Assembly (NCBI RefSeq): GCF_947179015.1
Contig: NZ_CAMXCM010000007.1
Coordinates: forward strand, 1-64,000
DNA from: Commensalibacter communis
Lineage (GTDB): Bacteria; Pseudomonadota; Alphaproteobacteria; Acetobacterales; Acetobacteraceae
Length of the DNA: 64,000 nt
Direction of reading: 5' to 3'
The position numbers were made by a program, and so were the translations under genes. A model generated the notes under the pieces. It was not told the DNA's origin, did not search any database, and worked only from the letters and a program-made list of their open reading frames with translations. Shown here one piece after another: positions 61,701-64,000 of the stretch. Positions within the stretch are counted from its first letter, which is position 1; the number at the start of each line of letters is the position of its first letter.

Positions 61701-64000
61701 TATCGGTGATAAGAGCAATACGCGCAATTTCACCCAATAATGGTGTAACTTCAGCGTCTTTCCATTCGTAACGATATAACCAACGTGCACGTTTGGCTTC
61801 TTTTTGCCTCTCAGTTGCTAATTCTTTGACGGTCAAACCTGTAATCTTCGCAACGGGTTCACCCTTTGGTGTATAAATGTAAATATCACCAATTAAGAAT
61901 TCATCATCTCGTCTGACATTACCGCCATAGGCATAGAGCTCACCTTCATGACGACCGAAATACATCACACGTTCAATCGAAACAGGCACAAAGGTCGTAT
62001 CAGACACCTGCTTTTCTGCACCTAACAATCCAAACAACTGAAATGCGCCATCAAGCAATGTTGGATGAATATAATAATCTTCGATCGTATCTTTTTCAGA
62101 TTCTGCAATTTTTAAATGTGCAAATGCAACGCCGTTACCTCGATAAAGTTGTTTAATGGTTTGAAATGCTGGACCGTATTGCATTCCAAATTCATGCATC
62201 TTTTCGTAATAAAATGATACATCAACTTCTTCGGTAATTTTTGCTTTTAACGCCTCTATATCTTCTATTTGATCGCCATTCCATGGAGCAGTACGGCGTA
62301 ACAACGCCGTTGAATATAATTCCCAATTAGGAGAATCATTTTCTGTGCGACCAAAAGCCAAAAACCGCCCAGTCAGTTCATCGACGGACCATGTGATATA
62401 TGGATAAAATTTTCCATCGATCAACATTGCTTTTTTAAATTGAATATCTTCAACAATAGCTGGTTCTTGCATTTCCTTTGGCGCATCAGCAGCAAGTTGA
62501 GCATGAGCAGCGATTGCAGCTTCAATATAAGCAGCACCTGGAAAAACTTTCATTCCTTCAAGCTGATGATCGACAATCCATGGCATGAAATTAATATTCA
62601 GCTCAGACAACCAACCACGAGAACCTGACCAATCGACATTCCCCAGGACTGGATTAACACGCTCTGCCAAACGACGTGCGCGCAATTGTTTACTTTCATT
62701 TAAGTAAACTTCTTTTGCCCAACAATAAAATGGCAGATCAACTCTTTTACCTGAAACAATTTTATCCCAATCTAACTCTAAACCTACAGCAGATAGACTT
62801 GCCAAGGATTTAACCAAAGATTTCTCTTCTGGTTCAGAGCGATGGAACGTATAAGCTGTTCCAACAGAAGCATTTAAAGTTGCAGCACATTCTTTAACAG
62901 AAGCAGATAAAACAGGATGAGGCCCTACTTCTAAAAATAGAGAATAGGAATCATGGATCATCGTCGTAATTGCTTCGGCAAATAAAACTGTTTGTCTTAA
63001 ATTACGATACCAGTAGCTTGCATCATGAAAGAACGTATCATCACAAATATGCCCTGTCACTGTTGAATATAAAGGAATAGTTGGAACTTTAGGTTCAATA
63101 TTTTCAACCGCCTCTTCAAATTCATCGCGAATGTCAGCCATAATTGGATTATGATAAGCCAATTCAACTTTTAAGAAACGATTAAATTCAGAACGCTTCT
63201 CCAATTCAGCAGCAATTTTTTCGAGATTTTCCTTGCTACCAGATAGTGTAAAGGAACGAGGACTGTTAATCGCCGCAACGGCAACATCCCCTTCATAATC
63301 TTTGATTAATTCAGCTGATGCTGATGGGGGCATCCCCACAGCCAACATCGAACCACGTCCTGCAAAAGTTTGTTGCAGGCGACTACGATGATAAATAACC
63401 GTTGTTGCATCTTTCAGGCTCAATGCACCCGCAACATATGCAGCAGCAGCTTCACCCACACTATGACCAACAATCGCAGAAGGTTGAATACCATAAAGCT
63501 TTAATGCTTCTGCAAGGCAAACTTGTATTGTAAAAATACCTGGTTGCGCAACAGCAGTTTCGTGAATACGAGATTCTTCCTCTGTCTTTTGCAATTCAGC
63601 AAGAATAGACCATCCAGAAAGCTCTTGGAAATAACCATCAATTTCTTTTGCAATTGCTAAAGATTCAGCAGGTCCATTTTTTAGCAACCATTGCCCCATT
63701 CCCCACCATTGTGGTCCCATACCTGAAAATACGAACGCAGGCTGTGTTTGGGTTTTAATTTGTTGCTGACCAACAACGACATCTGGATTAGGTTTGTCTT
63801 GCGCAAAATCCTCTAGTTTCTGAGCAATCTCTTCCTTTGTTTTACCAAACGTTACCAAATGCCTTTGGAAGAATGAACGATGCTTTCCAACAGAATATGT
63901 AATATCTTCAATAGATGGACTATTGTCCGCTCTTAAAAATGCAGCATAAGCCTCGGCTGTTAATTTTAATGAAGGTTGCTGTTTTGTTGAAAGAGACAAG
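58786..64000 (-). CDS. Highly reducing type I polyketide synthase, 5' end outside window
   Basis: About 1,737 residues are visible and the frame is open to the right edge. Order: a KS-AT linker (about 15-70), acyltransferase (88-390; FSGMGPQWWGMG, active serine in GHSVGE near residue 180), dehydratase (about 450-740; histidine in IVDHQLEGMKVFPGAAY), enoyl reductase (about 975-1295; LVHSGSGGLGLAAI), ketoreductase (about 1350-1570; LVTGAYGGMGLQLVQWL) and carrier (about 1630-1695; ELGIDSLVG). A ketosynthase is expected upstream. The methyltransferase of many reducing synthases is absent in the visible part. The full reducing set predicts a saturated chain. The apparent TTG start at 63999 is only the edge. 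Confidence 0.93.
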   Translation of the reverse strand, partial: LSLSTKQQPSLKLTAEAYAAFLRADNSPSIEDITYSVGKHRSFFQRHLVTFGKTKEEIAQKLEDFAQDKPNPDVVVGQQQIKTQTQPAFVFSGMGPQWWGMGQWLLKNGPAESLAIAKEIDGYFQELSGWSILAELQKTEEESRIHETAVAQPGIFTIQVCLAEALKLYGIQPSAIVGHSVGEAAAAYVAGALSLKDATTVIYHRSRLQQTFAGRGSMLAVGMPPSASAELIKDYEGDVAVAAINSPRSFTLSGSKENLEKIAAELEKRSEFNRFLKVELAYHNPIMADIRDEFEEAVENIEPKVPTIPLYSTVTGHICDDTFFHDASYWYRNLRQTVLFAEAITTMIHDSYSLFLEVGPHPVLSASVKECAATLNASVGTAYTFHRSEPEEKSLVKSLASLSAVGLELDWDKIVSGKRVDLPFYCWAKEVYLNESKQLRARRLAERVNPVLGNVDWSGSRGWLSELNINFMPWIVDHQLEGMKVFPGAAYIEAAIAAHAQLAADAPKEMQEPAIVEDIQFKKAMLIDGKFYPYITWSVDELTGRFLAFGRTENDSPNWELYSTALLRRTAPWNGDQIEDIEALKAKITEEVDVSFYYEKMHEFGMQYGPAFQTIKQLYRGNGVAFAHLKIAESEKDTIEDYYIHPTLLDGAFQLFGLLGAEKQVSDTTFVPVSIERVMYFGRHEGELYAYGGNVRRDDEFLIGDIYIYTPKGEPVAKITGLTVKELATERQKEAKRARWLYRYEWKDAEVTPLLGEIARIALITDNDAIADPLIAELESQGLTVLQGRLGEKSGSETDSIFNIRYGNEEDYKAFYSFVDIQKCRALVYLRKDNTKNNDAIGLSLVQELLCVTKSLPALEDKDITDNLRCVIITNGAEKVLEDENIEHLGQSSLRGFIRVFSLERPEVKPKMVDIDGNMNAVEIPVLAAEILSDDVEDDVALRKDKRFISRLVPYKHQENVTPIPYEEIKGKNLGFRLIPGRSGMLDQIHYETFERQKPPPGHIEVEVVTSSLNFKDLLKVMGLLPRSVVKGTFHQDGLGMEAATRIVAVGEGAEAAGYYVGDRVIISTKDCLASHVTFSVETSYAMHLDKNSTIREAHRYNLSEEDIERVRKELVFEIPDAEASTMPTVYSTAYHTLLDIADIQEGQTILVHSGSGGLGLAAISIAKMRKARIFATAGNEEKRQYLRDIGCEHVWNSRNLEFVDGVKEVTNGRGVDIVINSLSGEALQHSLSLVAPYGYFFEVGKRDIVEGKWLPMHAFNENITFRSMDLDRMLAQRPEEIIRMLAACTRHIMNREIVMPPCTVMPAAKATEAFRLLASAQHIGKVVLDFSDTTDLMVNPLPKEIPTVQENAAYLVTGAYGGMGLQLVQWLVSMGAKHLVLVGRSLKVEDETIQKALDILASHNITVHQMQADIVDYNSIKSVIEQATQLDVPLKGVFHCAAVIDDGVITNLDNERLSKVILPKAQGAWNLHELTKDMELDHFVLFSSATNLLGNIGQAAYVSANFFLDALAKYRKQIGLPALAIEWGAIDGGSMYQKDSRAAKNFETIGVTPIPIKEALSTISLLWKADQPCVGVLDIDWSKWFGVFPMTRSVGRYQELLTLGNSSYEQTEVLRQLNALPLEERLPFVVKNLIDILTKTLQIPPDSIDGNTRLTELGIDSLVGVELQIAISNTLGCEISLLQLMKEENLQDVGKVLLRKLKVSFESNESLILDSDAEESEEKTAMLEDSSSKEME

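Noticed and set aside
1-64000. CRISPR arrays, rRNA genes or insertion sequences
   Set aside because: No regularly spaced direct repeats, no rRNA segments and no transposase pattern were seen on either strand.

Overview
The window looks like the chromosome of an AT-rich member of the Acetobacteraceae (acetic acid bacteria), close to low-GC insect-associated genera such as Commensalibacter. This is inferred from gene content (an alphaproteobacterial DUF4167 gene beside prmC, the order lysC - nitronate monooxygenase - RodZ-like - ispG - hisS - prfA, and an OprP-type porin beside pst-pho) and from the base composition. No database search was possible.

Positions 1 to about 33,400 are the right part of a temperate prophage that continues off the left edge. 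It is a mosaic: a lambda-like packaging and head block (Nu1-, A-, Z-, W-, B-, C-, D-, E-, FI-, FII- and U-like genes, 13.8-23.6 kb) followed by a Mu-like contractile tail and baseplate (sheath, tube, frameshifted chaperone, tape measure, gp43-gp48-like proteins, fibre, 1-13.8 kb). Nearly all of this is on the minus strand. To the right lie a late regulator, an early operon with SSB, a replication-organiser-like protein and a GapR-like protein (24.2-27.4 kb), and a divergent cro/cI switch (28.5-29.6 kb). Beyond it are small plus-strand genes (29.6-32.1 kb), an excisionase-like protein and a tyrosine integrase (32.2-33.4 kb). Several plus-strand genes sit against the late transcript and look like lysogenic conversion genes (morons): a lipoprotein, secreted proteins, small membrane proteins and a double-glycine-leader peptide. 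No lysis genes are visible; they are probably left of the window.

From 33.6 to 41.9 kb is the phosphate regulon: pstS-pstC-pstA-pstB-phoU-phoB-phoR as one minus-strand operon, with a divergent phosphate-selective porin gene and two Pho-box-like sites between them. Next come a decayed secreted-protein gene, tRNA-Met(CAT) and a DUF4167 gene.

From 43.7 to 55.2 kb are housekeeping genes: prmC, prfA, hisS, ispG, a RodZ-like gene, a nitronate monooxygenase, lysC and ubiG. The usual prfA-prmC pair is split by a plus-strand KAP-family P-loop NTPase gene, a candidate defence island of one gene.

From 55.2 kb to the right edge is a minus-strand operon: a highly reducing type I polyketide synthase (5' end, presumably the ketosynthase, outside the window), a fatty acyl-AMP ligase with a carrier-like tail, and a TibC-like O-heptosyltransferase. 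The first two should make an activated, fully reduced lipid or polyketide; the link to the glycosyltransferase is only positional.

The most interesting items are the bacteriocin-like peptide gene inside the prophage, the TGCACC repeat cluster next to the small terminase gene, the programmed frameshift in the tail chaperone gene, a secreted cysteine-rich family present as a tandem duplication in the prophage and as a wreck in the host, the repressor operator repeated in front of a distant small-gene cluster, and the KAP NTPase insertion.
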